From Amia ocellicauda (taxonomy: Eukaryota > Chordata > Actinopteri > Amiiformes > Amiidae): DNA of 64,000 bases. This document shows positions 1-13,131 of the stretch, in pieces. The stretch is taken from contig NC_089854.1 of assembly GCF_036373705.1 (NCBI RefSeq), positions 25,495,225-25,559,224 of the forward strand, written 5' to 3'. The position numbers and the translations under genes are program-made. The notes under the pieces were generated by a model, which was not told where the DNA came from, did no database searches, and was given only the letters and a program-made list of their open reading frames with translations. How positions within the stretch are numbered: position 1 is the first letter of the stretch; the number at the start of each line of letters is the position of its first letter.

Positions 1-1044
<1,044 letters not shown>

Positions 1045-1074
1045 ACCTGTGGTGTCGGAACAGGCTCTCGTGGT

Positions 1075-2514
1075 ATGACGACCACTAACAAGGGAAGCAA
1101 GGCCTTAAAGGTAAGAGATGGTGCTTTCAAAACTTCATGTCCCTGTACAATATAATTTCTATCTGTTTGTTTGCTGGCTGTTGCCTTTGATCTATCTCAG
1201 TGAATATACTAATTTATTTGGTCCAATATCAAAGTAGAATTATTTTCTTTCAGTTTCTTATGATTTTGTAACTTTTTAATTATCTTAAAGTAAAGCATTA
1301 TACCCAGTGCCTGGCTGCAGATAAGAACATAAGAAAGTTTACAAACGAGAGGAGGCCATTCGACCCATTGTGCTCGTTTGGTGTCCATTAATAACTAAGT
1401 GATCCAAGGATCCTATCCAGTGTATTTTTAAATGTTCCCAAATTTTCAGCTTCAACCACATCGCTGGGGAGTTTGTTCAGATTTTGACGACTCTGTGTGT
1501 GTTTTATAGGTAGCAAGTCTTAAAGAAAAACACTTGGGTGATTTCCCAGATTCTCAAAGTCGAACTTTATTTCGCTACTCATTCTTTTTTTAGAAAGATT
1601 GGCCACATAGAGTACAAAAAACTCAGAGGTTCTTCAGATCACCCTGCTGCTTGCTACATCTACAGTTATTGTTCCCTTTTCTTACCCAGAATGAATCTCT
1701 GCGCCCATAATCCTAACCCCTGTGTATATCCATAGGAGCAGCCCAGTGCAAGGCTACAGTGAGTGATGGGAATGTGATTGCTATGTGCATTTATATTTGG
1801 GTCACCTGGGTGAATAATAACCATGTGGCCAGTGGTGAACTGTATTCAGACACGGTTTAGTTTGCAGCTTTATTTCTATACTAGAACGAATGAATTGACG
1901 GAACATGAAATAAGAAGCTTTGTTGGTGTCACCGGGAAACAAGCGGAAATGTTTTGTAGAGATCCAGCAGTAGATCAATGGAAGCTGATGATAGCGTGAA
2001 ACTGAAAGGAACAACAACAATGTATTTAGTTTTTCTCCTTTCCTACCCTCGCCCCCCACAGGTGAAAAGGGAACCGGGGGAGAATGGCACAAGCCTGACA
2101 GACGAGGAGCTGGTGACGATGTCGGTGCGGGAGCTCAACCAGCACCTGCGTGGCTTGTCGAAAGAGGAGATCCTACAGCTGAAGCAGCGGCGGCGCACGC
2201 TGAAGAACCGCGGCTACGCAGCCAGCTGCCGCGTGAAGCGCGTCACGCAGAAGGAGGAGTTGGAGAAGCAGAAGGCCGAGCTGCAGCAGGAGGTGGAGAA
2301 GCTGGCTTCAGAGAACGCCAGCATGAAAGTGGAACTGGACGCCCTGCGCTCCAAATACGAGGCTCTCCAGAACTTCGCCAGGACAGTCGCCCGCAGCCCC
2401 GTAACTCCAGCCCGGGGCCCCATTGCCTCGGTCATCGGCCCCCTCATCCCGGGCAAGGTGGCCACCACCAGCGTTATCACAATAGTCAAGTCAAAAACAG
2501 ACGCTAGGTCTTAG
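1075..2514 (+). CDS. mafg: MafG, small Maf bZIP transcription factor (complete, two coding exons)
   Basis: Coding exons 1075-1110 and 2062-2514 join in phase 0 (AAAG/GTAAGA donor, CCCCCCACAG acceptor) to give 162 residues, the length of mammalian MAFG. Residues 23-75 form the extended homology region plus basic region, with the Maf signature NRGYAASCR at 61-69. A leucine zipper follows at about 79-125, and the tail ends in KSKTDARS as in vertebrate MafG. Small Mafs lack a transactivation domain. They homodimerise as repressors or pair with CNC factors such as NFE2L2 and BACH1 on antioxidant/MARE elements in the nucleus. The initiator ATG lies 30 bases inside the exon that starts at 1045. The open frame extends upstream of 2062 through the intron end, but that part is intronic. 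MafK and MafF are less likely because the C-terminal tail is clearly MafG-like. Confidence 0.97.
1321..1500. repeat. dispersed fish repeat fragment in mafg intron
   Basis: The sequence beginning with AAGAACATAAGAAAGTTTAC and continuing through a block around TTCGACCCATTGTGCTCG resembles a dispersed repeat I recognise from several ray-finned fish genomes. I cannot assign it confidently to a named family. It lies within the intron between the two mafg coding exons. No coding frame or terminal repeats were seen. Confidence 0.5.
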
Positions 2515-5500
2515 TATCCAGCAGGGTGGCAGGTCGTCGGGATGAACTGGTCAGTGCATCATAATTGAGCTCAGAAAGTCATTGTTCCTTTTACCCGAAT
2601 CAACCCCCTTCCCTCTTCCTCCTCCTCCTCCACCACCACCACCACCACCACCACTCCCATCCACCCTCACACTTAGATGGAAGAAGTGCGGCCTATGGGG
2701 GTTGGCTGTGCGGTGTGGTCGGAGCTGGCGCAGGTTTGGAGAGGACGCATTGGCCAGCTCTACCACTGTCCCGCCCGTCACCCTTGCAGGCCGCTCACTT
2801 CACCTCTGTCATGCTGAGGCGTAGAGGCTGGACCCTGCAGGACACACAAGACACCACCTGGGCTTCACGGTTGACACTGTAAAGTAAGGTTAAATGGCAT
2901 ATTTGGTTTGGTGGTAAGCCGGGCCCAATACATCCAGATGTCATGCTGAAGACATTTCTGGATAAATCCAAATTTTGTTTTGAATGTTTGAGGTGATGTT
3001 CACATGGGTCCAACTGTATTCTGTCTAATAGTTTTGTTAGTTTCTGCTAACCTGGTTTGTCATATAAATATAGAATCATTGATCTATGTTTTTTCCGTCC
3101 TAGTACATCCAGGGAACTTAAAAATGTACTGAATGCACTGGCTTGGAGGCTTTTGAAGACAACCTGCTATTCAGATCAGTCTCCTCATTTTGCATGAGCT
3201 TGCATTTCATGGAGCCAATAGACAGAATTAATTTCATCCCTTTTTTAATAAGCACAGCTGAGAATGTGGTATTAATTGGCGAAAAGTTCAAAGTAATTCT
3301 GTTCTGTTCTTCTCTGCACAATTCATCTCTTTTATAGGAGGGGGGTTGATGCCATACCCATTCTAGTTTGTCCCCATCCCTCACCCCCCTACTCTAAACT
3401 GTGCCTAATATTTTGCACTGACCAAACAGTTTGAAAAAAATATATAATAATTAAAAGCTGTAAGTGTTCATATATTTCCGAGCTGTACAGTATCAGAGTG
3501 GCAGTGAAGTATATTTGCTCAGATTACCAATTTATGTGATTGGGTAGTCCTTTTTCCTTTTTAATATAAATATTTGAAGTGTTTGTTTTTTGGGAAATTA
3601 CACATTATTATTATTTTTTTGTAATATTGTCCATGTCTAGAATAAGCTGGTATTCTTTGTAGACGTTTATGAATATTGTAATGAAGAATATTCGACCTGG
3701 AAGGCAATAAAATCTTTATGTTCAGGAAACATCGGTAGTCAGAGTTAGGGATCCCGTGCTTAAGTTTATAAACTATAGATAACCAGGTCTGTTGGATAAA
3801 TGAAAGGAACACTTTGTGCTTATTAGAGGTTATTTATTTTATACCATTTAAAAAATATTTTGTGATTAAAACACTGAAAATTATTTAATATCTGTAACCT
3901 CTGTGATAAATGGTGACAATTTAGATGTTTTTTTTTTTAAATTTATTTTTTAGTTCTGTGTTTTGTTTCCTTTCATAAGAGGTATAAACAAAAAAGAAAA
4001 TCCATCAGTCCAATCTAGTCTAAGTTGTGACATGGCAAACACTTTATTTTTCTGGGGTATATTAACATGGGGACTAGCTGACCACATAAATAGACAAAAG
4101 TGTATTTACACAAGCTTTACTATAAAGTTGTTAGTGTATGTATTCTAAGGATCTTTGTCCACGTTCAAGTTTTGATTTTTATAAATACATAGAGTATCTT
4201 ACATTATTTATAAAAACCTTACAAAAAAACAAAAAAAATCTACAAAAAAAAATAAATTGTTTGATATCCTTTTTGCAAATTGTACCAAAAGTGGCTTATT
4301 ATTGAAGTCGATAGCTTTTTCTAGTGACTAGGCGCGTATTGTGGAATAGCGCGTGGCGTGATGTTTAAGTGACAAGGTGACAGTATTGTTCACTATATGG
4401 ATGTGATGCTGTACTTTTCTTTAAATTAATAACTGGTGACGTAAACACGGCCCATTTTCTTTCAGGCCCCCTCCATTGGTTTCTGTTGAAACTCCCCTCT
4501 GGCCTTGTTTTAATTTGAAATACTGATCAATACAAAAATAATTTGCCAGTAAATGCAAAAAAAAACACAAATCTAATTGGACTGAATCTATATGGAAAAT
4601 TTCAGTTATGCCTATTTTAAGAAATATTTGTGTTTATTGTGAAATGACTCTGTGGTTTAGCCACTGGGATTCATATTAATGGAAGCCCCCTTCTCCAGCA
4701 GGGAAATTTATATATGAAAATCGCCTCGCAGCTTTGATGAACCCTAAGGGTTTTTTTTGTATGTTACCGGTGTTGAGTGTGTCAACACCGAAACAGGAGC
4801 AGGCTCAGCCTAATCTTTATGTACGAGATGCACTGTGGTAATATACACATTTTCCAAATGCCGAGAAATTGAAAGCAGTTTCCTAGGCATCAGCAAAGCG
4901 GGGTCTTTGTGTGTGCTCTTTAGAATTGGTGTTCGGCTTCATTAAGTATTCCTGTTGATCTAGCGTGGGGAGATTTGCTCAGCTTTTGGATAACAAAACT
5001 ACTGCGGGGGTCTGAAGGTAAAAAACAAAATGCATTTTAAAAATGAGCAGCTGTATACATCACCACTCTTTAACCAAGTTATTTTTGTGATGTGTGATTT
5101 CTGTATATTTCTCTGCTATATTTAATGCAAAAAAAATTGGATATAATTTTTTTTATTTTGTATTTTATTTTATTAATGCCAGGGATGTGTGACTCTTCTG
5201 CACTGTGTAAAAACAAATGTCATGTCATAATAGCTACTGCCTTCTTGCAAGGGGCCTTTGTTCTTTTTTCTTTTTTGAATGGAAAGGTGGGTTTTACTGC
5301 TGTGCAGTAGGTGTAGTCGCTGGGCTTATTACTGTTTAAAAGACCAGTGAAATTTACATGCCAGAGACGGGCAAAGGATTTATTTAGCCATCAGAACATT
5401 AGACTTTTTTTTTCATAATTAAGGGCTTTTATAAATTTGTTAATTGTAGCTTTTTTTAAACAAAATTAACATATTTTAATACAAACTGAACCCTAATATT

Positions 5501-7071
5501 GTAATTTAAGGAAGCCATAGCCGTGCTTTCACTATTAACACAGAGTTTAGTTTATGCCAGTTAACAAAACTTTTAAGAATGAATAATTGAATGTGTAGAA
5601 AGTAATTGTATTAAGGTTTAATTCCAAAATACACCCATATGGTGTAAAGGCTAAATATTAATCTCTGTGCTATGTTAAATATGAAAAGGGGACATTTTGC
5701 TCAATTTATCTCCATTATAAATGATCTATAAATATTAGAGAAAAGCAGTTCACTCTTTTGCTACGAGCAAGTATTGGTTTTTTTTTGTTTGTTTGTTTTT
5801 CAAACATTTAGTTTCTTCGTATTTATAAAGACAACTGAAAACTTAGATTATTATTGGATTATCATCTTTTTCAGCTTGAACGAGGAAAACCGTTTCTAAC
5901 ATGCTTTGGCATGATCCGTAAAAGGAAACGAGTGAGTATTGAGACATTTCTAGTCAGACGGAGGAAAGAAAACCATGAAGGTCCTGTGCAAGTGGACAGT
6001 AGCCGTGATTGACCACACTTTCCAATGTTTGAGGTTCCAATTTTATACTGACCGGACGAAAAGTTAAATAGTTAAAGGCCAAGTGTTTCCTATGGTAGTA
6101 TCTGTCCATGTCAATTTTAAAAATGCGCTCTCCGAGTTTATTGTCAAAGAAAGGCTGTGGGTTTTCAAACCAGTGGATTTGAAAGGACATTTAAAATTGA
6201 CAAGATTTGCCACATTTTAATATTTACAGTCTTTGCATGATGCTCTGTACCTCATAATCCCTTTTGTTTGAACCATCCCCCTCACTTCATTGCATCACTG
6301 CTCATATTGTGCAGTAGTACTCAACCTTTGCAAGGATTTTGTGCATAATTTCTTTATTTATATACATTTTTTATTATGATTTGAAAGGAAGACCATTAAT
6401 ATGCTGCCTTTTTTTGATGGCTTTCTGCCGTGAAGAAATTTGCTCAGGAATGCAGATAATTGTGAGCGCACTTGTTTAGTCGGACTCTCGATGTTTTGGG
6501 ACCATATCGTACAACACAAAGGGATGCCCTTAGGAAACCTGCGACAGGTAGTCTGTGCACCTGTGGTTTAGGGCTTCTCTGATCAGTAAGGGCTTGAGTT
6601 TGCTTGAAACAATGTGTGTTGGGGGTGGGGGTGGTGAAAGCCAAAATCAAAACTGGTATTTCATGATGGAACTGGGGGTTAATGCTGCCAAAGGATCACT
6701 CAACATTTCTGATATCAGAAACTATTACCTCTAAAGTGGACCTTAACACCGCCTCCCTCATACAAGCAAGTACAGATAAAAATATTTGTTATGACAATTT
6801 AAAAGCTGTTGAAAAACCTGCAAAATAACATTATAAAGTAAATAAGCTTATTTGCTTTTGCTTCAGACACACAACCGTGAATACTAGGAGAAGAGATAAA
6901 GATGCTAAGCCCACGAGACAAAGGTTTTAGGCAAGCTGCTTTGAGTGACAATGAAGAAAGAACCTTGTCGAATTGCTGGTCTTTTGAACTAGCTTTCTTC
7001 TCAACGCTTGGCCTTTAAATTGCATTTAACTTGAAAACTTGTGAACACTGGAAATCACGCCTGAGGCATTT

Positions 7072-7074
<3 letters not shown>

Positions 7075-7121
<47 letters not shown>
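7075..7121. repeat. (TA)n microsatellite
   Basis: Uninterrupted TA array of about 23 units, read directly. It lies within the presumed mafg 3' UTR. Confidence 0.95.
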
Positions 7122-7127
<6 letters not shown>

Positions 7128-9523
7128 AAATATTTTGTTTTTTCTTAAGAAATCAACAAGAAATCTTTATTTGACTGGTTATCTGTGAAACTGTTCTAAT
7201 GGATTTGATCCTCATTCTCGGCATTGCTTTGATTCAATGTTAATGTTCTCTTTTTGCTGTGGCGGTCCTGTAGTGTTACCCTCTGTGAACAATGTGTAAA
7301 GGTTTTTAAGTGCTTGTTTTAGCAAGCGCCTTGTGTCATTCATTTCTCTTCTGGAGACGTGTGGCGTACTTGTGTACGTCGTGGTGACTGTTGTGCAAAA
7401 GTGAACCTTTTTAAATATGCAACTCAGTGGACTGCAGTGAGAGGCTAGAGCTCTGAGCTATGAGTAGTATTGTTGTAAAGTGACAAAAGTCAATAGTTTT
7501 ATACAGAGTGCATATCTATCTATGATTCTTGTTGAATCCCTTATCCCTCAGTTTCACCAAGCATATAATAACCCTTTCCTTCCTTTCGCTGCACATCTAT
7601 ACATTTATTATGATATAGGCTGACAAATCAACACTGTTTTTGTTGTTGCAGCAATTTTTACATAGTTGTGGTTTGTTTTTTTCCCCATTTGGTTCAGTTT
7701 CCCTGACTTGTAAAGCCTAGACTTGATCAGCAAAGGAAAAACCTGATTCTACAATGAATCCAAGCACAAATTAGCCCTCCCCCTTCCATCCAAGACCGCA
7801 ATTTCTAATCTGAAGTGCCTAAATCCCTTAAGGCATGGGAAATGGAGAAAACAGTGGGGGGAAAAAAGTATAAGCTGTTCCAACATTCTGTGACCGATTA
7901 AATATTTGTGGCTGCTGTTGGTACCCTCAGGCCTGACTTCCTAAAAGATAACTGAATCTCCATCGTGTGTTCCCCGGATCACAGATAAAACCTGGTCAGC
8001 ACATCTCGTACATTGAGTCTTGTGCGCTTTTCAATTGGACTGACACACTTCTTAAGTAAATCACGCTGCTGTAAAATAGCAGTTCTTTGTTTTAATTGTT
8101 CTTTGTATGTGCACGTGTGAAATAACTCTTCCGTGCACATTATAGCAGTCTATCATTGGTCATTTTTGCGGTCACCTTATTGTCAGAACTGGTCCTTACA
8201 AGGGGAGATAAACCAAATGGGTGTAGAAACCAAAATGAGTGGCACAACATGGATATTTCCCACATCCCAATTATATCTGAAAACTCTTTTCACAAGAGAA
8301 ATGAATTTCTTCAGTTTCTAGTTCGGCTTTTGATATTGATTCAATACTGTGTATTTGCATATCAGAAATGAAAGAAAATAAAAAAATAAAACACCCCAAA
8401 ATACGTGTCTGGGTGGCAGCCACATTGGGATAGTCTGTCAGAGTTTACACACTGAAGGGTTTGCACAGTTTTATGTTTTCTGGTGTGAACCAGGTGGACT
8501 CCTTTTAGGATCCAGTGGCTTATCTATTATTTTTCAAACAGTGGGTTATTACTTGTTATCTAGACTGAAAAACAAATTATCTGAATCAAAAATGTGTAGC
8601 CTATAGACATACCTGGAGGAAGGAAAGTGGTTATAAGATAAGTGGGGGACTAAAATGATCAGACACCCTTTTTTATCAGGGGAGCAAATGGGGAAAAGGC
8701 TTACTCACTGCATTTTGAAAACTTCACGCAGTGTTTGTTGTTAGTTTAAATTATAAACTTCCTATCTTGCTGCTAGACCAATTGCTAGGACATAGGTATG
8801 CTGTGAAGTTCTTCATGCTTTGGGTAAATCCACTAACATCACCCCCAACTTGTTTAAAAAAAAAAAGAAAAAAAAAAAAAAAAGAAAAGAAAATCTAAGC
8901 CCTTTTTATTGATAATATTTGATATTTATCTTAACAGCACTGTTGTGTGTACCTCTGCAGTCTTCTTTTACTTTATTACACCTTTTTGGTTACAAGTGAG
9001 ATGTAATATATGTATTTTAAAGAAGAAATAGTTTATCAGCACTTAGGTGACAAAAATCTAAGCTTTAGACGGCTATTTTTTATTTTTAAATCAAAACACG
9101 TCTGTGTCAACTGGTAAGTATATGATTTGGCAAGTTTTAATATCTTGCTCTTCAGAATAGGTTTATGTGTCTCAAAAGTGTAAAGTGAGAAATTAAAGCT
9201 ATAAAAAAAGTAGTGAGTTTTATGAATAAATGGTAAATAATAAAATCTGTTTTTGTTATTTTTCTGTCTGGGGTGTAATAAATTATGATATCACAGTACA
9301 TTGTATGAAAAAAATACATAAAAATAAAAGTCCATTTAATTGTAAGTATTTATTAACTAAATTATTGTACTTTTTTTGAAATCTGTAGATAAGTAATATG
9401 ATGTATTCATATATAACAACCATGAAATTAACTGTTTCATTCTCAGTCAGAGGCGTCATTAATTTATTGATGTATATACTGTATGTTTGTTGATATACAG
9501 CTTACTTTATTTTGTATATGACC

Positions 9524-9529
9524 AATAAA
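9524..9529 (+). terminator. mafg: candidate distal polyadenylation signal of mafg
   Basis: AATAAA preceded by several TGTA motifs (possible CFIm sites) and followed within 20-35 bases by a GT- and T-rich stretch. These are the features of a functional cleavage site. The next gene does not begin for about 3 kb. Confidence 0.5.
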
Positions 9530-9545
9530 CACATTTTGAAAAAGT

Positions 9546-11583
9546 ACCTGTGCTCTCTTTTTAAAATGTGAACATTACATCCTTCTCAATATTGGTTTTA
9601 TTCCTTAAGCCTTTGTGACCCATTTTGTTACAGGAATAAAATACAATAAGATAAAATAAGACGACAACAAAAAAAAGCCAAACCTCAACACAAATTCACC
9701 ATTTAAACAGTGTGCTTTCTTTTTGCACGATCCAAAAAAAGCTACCAAGTGACCCAGTTTAAGCAACCTCTGTGGACGTATTTTTGGCCTGACATTAGTA
9801 AAACATGACAGAATCATGAAGGATGTCTAGGTGTGCTTGCCCTTAATGAGGACACGGAGTTATCTCCCTGTTTGTTTCCTGAACCCGGGTGTGGAGAGGG
9901 CTGTGAATACATGGTACTTTATATGCAAGGACACCTACATATCTTATGCATGACTTGGACACATTAAATTATGCATAATACTGTAAATTGCTTCAGTAGC
10001 CAGAACGGTCATTCCTTTCATGATCTGTACAATGTTAGCTGTATGTATGTGTTTAGGTTTGTGTGTATATACATAATTTATATATACAAAGAAATATCAA
10101 CCATTTTTGACCATTCCTTTTTAAAATCTAGATCAATCGTTAAGACTTGTCTTATTCTATATACACATGTATGGTCTAGGCTGTGCACATATATAATGTG
10201 AATGTGTTGTATAGGTGAACTCCTTTACCCTGAAATTCTGCTATCTCTGTGATTAAGGAAATGAATTCTTCAGATTGTAAAGGATGCTGCAAACGGGTAT
10301 TCGATGTTTAACCCACTTCCACACTGCTTCCAAGGCCAGTGGTGAGAGTGAGTCTTGTTTGACTGTTAGGAAGAAAGTATAGGGGTGGCCACTGGGGCTT
10401 CATTATTCCAAACACTCGGTGAGCTGGAGTGACAGAGCAGGCTAACCCTGTTTGTCTATGGATTTTATCATCCTGTTTGTGTTTAGTTTTGAGTGTCTGC
10501 TTCTGTCTGTTTAAGGACAAAGCACATTCATGTGTGTTATTTTCATCTGGTTCAAGATCTGTCACCCCATCTGGTTCATCCTGCAATCCACACTCTCCCA
10601 TTTTTATTAAAGTAATTGTAAGGATGGGAACAAAAGGCATTGCTGAAGAGCATGAGGAAATTATTTCTCCTCATGAAGTACTACATTCTGCAAGGCTGAT
10701 GAGAATCGATAAGAAAATCACTACCTATTGTGTGATTCTCCCACTACTGGCCTCACACTGATTATGTCATATGTACATTGTTAAGCAGGTCATTTGACCA
10801 TTGGCACTTGCATTATGTGTCCATGAAACATAATGATTTATTCTTATTTTGTGAACATTTAGAGAGACATCTAAAAGAAAAACTAAACAAGTTCCCTATT
10901 ACCTGAAACCTCTGTAAGGCCTGATTTCCTGTTCAGGGGCCAGTGATTGGACTTTGACCCAAAATTGCACATGAATCTGACCAATACTAGTGTTGAGGTG
11001 ATTTAGTGGCCAATCTGGGACAAGCCTTTTTCCATAGTATAATTTATCATTTTTACCCGCTGTTGAAATAGTGTCTGGCCCAGATCTTTCAGACTGAGCC
11101 AACAACACAATCAATCTGTCCAGTCTTATCGCCTTGATTAGCATATTTTGCTCATTATGTGAATATTATGTGAATAATTTGTCTTATGTTTTTATATGTG
11201 TGTGTGTGAGAGAGAGAGAGAGAGAGTGAGAAAATGTTTCATGCATATACATACACAGGTAGTAAACATTTATTAACATTATGATAAAACAATGATTATT
11301 AGTAGAACTACTAATAATTACAATTGTACACTGAGCAGGTGCCTTGAGCAAACACCTGGGAGGTGTAGTTCTTATTTGCAAAACTGAATGGTTTGTTGAA
11401 GTGCATCTGAACAGGCATACACCACATGGTCAGATATTTCAAGCCACAATCAGAGGTGGTTTAAGTCCGATTCAAATCCGATGCCTGGTCATGCGACTTG
11501 AGTATGAACAGTCAAATCTGATTAATGTGCCATCATGGAGTCATTCTGAAGTGCTTTTAACATCAGTCCGTGACCCCAGACGG
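9546..11583. other. intergenic sequence, no gene recognised
   Basis: AT-rich, with a short GA array near 11209-11226. Open frames of up to about 110 codons exist (10308-10761, both strands), but they match no family I recognise, overlap each other on opposite strands and lack splice or promoter context. I treat them as chance. Confidence 0.6.
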
Positions 11584-11930
11584 TAGGTGCATTTACACTG
11601 CCATTTCTGATCCGGATCAAATGCATCTCGACCGGCTTACGGCCTGGCATGCACTGCAGCGGAGTTTGTTTGCAAGTGCATTGGTTTTACTTGTTTGAAT
11701 AATTCGTAATGAGATCAAACAGCAGTTTATGATATAGCTCTGTGTTCTAAAGGACTAATTCAATATATGCATACAATTAGTTTGGACTTTGGTGCTAGTG
11801 CGCATGTGAAGACCCCTGCTGCTGACAGTTGATCCTGATCAAATGGCAGTGTAGACGGGACACCAATGATCCTAATCAAGTGTACCTATGCATTTGATCC
11901 GGTTCAGAAATGGCAGTGCGAACGCGCCTA
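11584..11930. mobile_element. MITE with about 43-bp terminal inverted repeats
   Basis: The left end (11584-11626) and the reverse complement of the right end (11888-11930) match over about 43 bases with about five differences. Both contain ACTGCCATTTCTGA and CCGGATCAAATGCAT. The termini read TAGGTGC and GCGCCTA, so the outer TA on each side could be a TA target-site duplication (Tc1/mariner-like). No transposase frame is present, hence a non-autonomous element of about 345 bp. An inner copy of part of the terminal motif occurs near 11830-11855. Confidence 0.75.
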
Positions 11931-12497
11931 TTGATCTCCATTGTTACCATAGATAGGTATAGATGCTCTGAGACCCGATTTAGTCACTGCTGTCTGAACA
12001 CTCAGTTAGACAATGCATTTGAGAAACATTTGATTTGAGCAGTAAGTACAGATCTAGACCAGCTCTGTTCTCAGTCCAGGTGCTGTCAGTCCTCCCAGCC
12101 TCTAGGTGGCTGCAGTGTATCTTTCTAAGAGTCAAGAGTTCATTTACTGTTTTTCTCCACACCCGAATACAGGTAAGACGTGAAACGGATTTTGTGATTC
12201 CCGGAGTATTCTCGTTATGTTTATGCTATTTTGTAATGTTAAGTTTCCGTTCCATAAAACCATCGTGTTGCACAATTAGTAACTAAACATGGTCTAACAA
12301 CAGCGATGTATATTTGTACGTTATTGTAACAACTGATCAGTCGGCGTGCTAATTGACCCACATGGCTGTAAAACGGAATAGAAACGGAGATGGACTGAAA
12401 GAATTACGCTCACTACATTGTGCCATGCTTTGAGACTCGGTTTGTGTAGTTATTTGGTTAAGCCCAAGGAAGACGTACTTTATTGTGTTCAATCCAG

Positions 12498-12579
12498 ATC
12501 CATTGCCGACGGGGCTCCGGTACGTGTGACGGAGCAGCCGAAGCGAAATTCAAAGCTGTCAGCCAGCAGCAGGAAGCGG
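12498..12579 (+). other. candidate 5' UTR exon of the CP110-like gene
   Basis: An acceptor-like CAATCCAG ends at 12497 and a strong donor (GG/GTAAGT) begins at 12580. The 82 bases between are GC-rich compared with the surroundings. A second possible exon ends with CAG/GTAAGA at 12172. The first coding exon follows at 13132. The assignment rests on splice signals and position only. Confidence 0.4.
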
Positions 12580-13131
12580 GTAAGTTGGAAACCTTAGAGT
12601 ATTAATTATAACAAATTCCCTGTTATTAAAATGTACATCAAGGGGTTTATAGTACGCGTTTACAAGATTGCAGGATGTGCTTTACAGCTTGTGTCTTTCC
12701 ATTGAAACAACGAATGCGTTTTAACTTGCGATGTAGGCTATAGCGGGGTGCCTTTTGTGTTGTTGCTTCCAGTCATTTTCGTAGAATATTGTTTTCATTT
12801 TTATTTCGTTATACTAAGCGTCCACATAATAAACCTCTCATTATGACTTGTTTTTGTGTTGTTTTATTATACTGCTTTCTCTTAACGTTACTCTAGTTTC
12901 AGGGCCTCTTTTCTGCACTTCATTGTTGTTAGTTATTAGAACTAGGATGTAGGACTTGTATTCTGTATTAACGCAATGTTTTACCTATGCACTTCTGTAG
13001 TTTTGAAAATAATTTGTATTCTGCCTGATTTGCGCTTTTTTTGTACTTTTGTTTTGCTCTTGTATCCTGTAAGTCGCCCTGCCAATAAATAAGTAATGTT
13101 GTTATTAATTAAAGTATGTGTTATTTTCAGG

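Larger units (their letters stand above)
2515..9545 (+). other. mafg: putative long 3' UTR of mafg
   Basis: After the TAG at 2512-2514 there is about 7 kb of AT-rich sequence with no convincing gene. AATAAA at 3706-3711 is a possible proximal polyadenylation signal. AATAAA at 9524-9529 has TGTA motifs upstream and a GT/T-rich stretch downstream and is a good distal signal. Numerous ATTTA motifs, a CACC tract near 2630 and a (TA)n array at 7075-7121 lie inside. A short inverted repeat at 4768-4790 (9-bp perfect stem, 5-nt loop) could form an RNA hairpin. The extent is inferred only from the absence of other genes and the poly(A) signals. Confidence 0.45.

Noticed and set aside
2214-2489. Minus-strand frame inside the mafg bZIP exon
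   Set aside because: Shadow of a well-conserved GC-rich coding exon.
10308-10761. Two overlapping 110-codon open frames on opposite strands, one with a hydrophobic N-terminal part
   Set aside because: No family recognised, no splice or promoter context, and they overlap antisense; chance frames are expected at this length.
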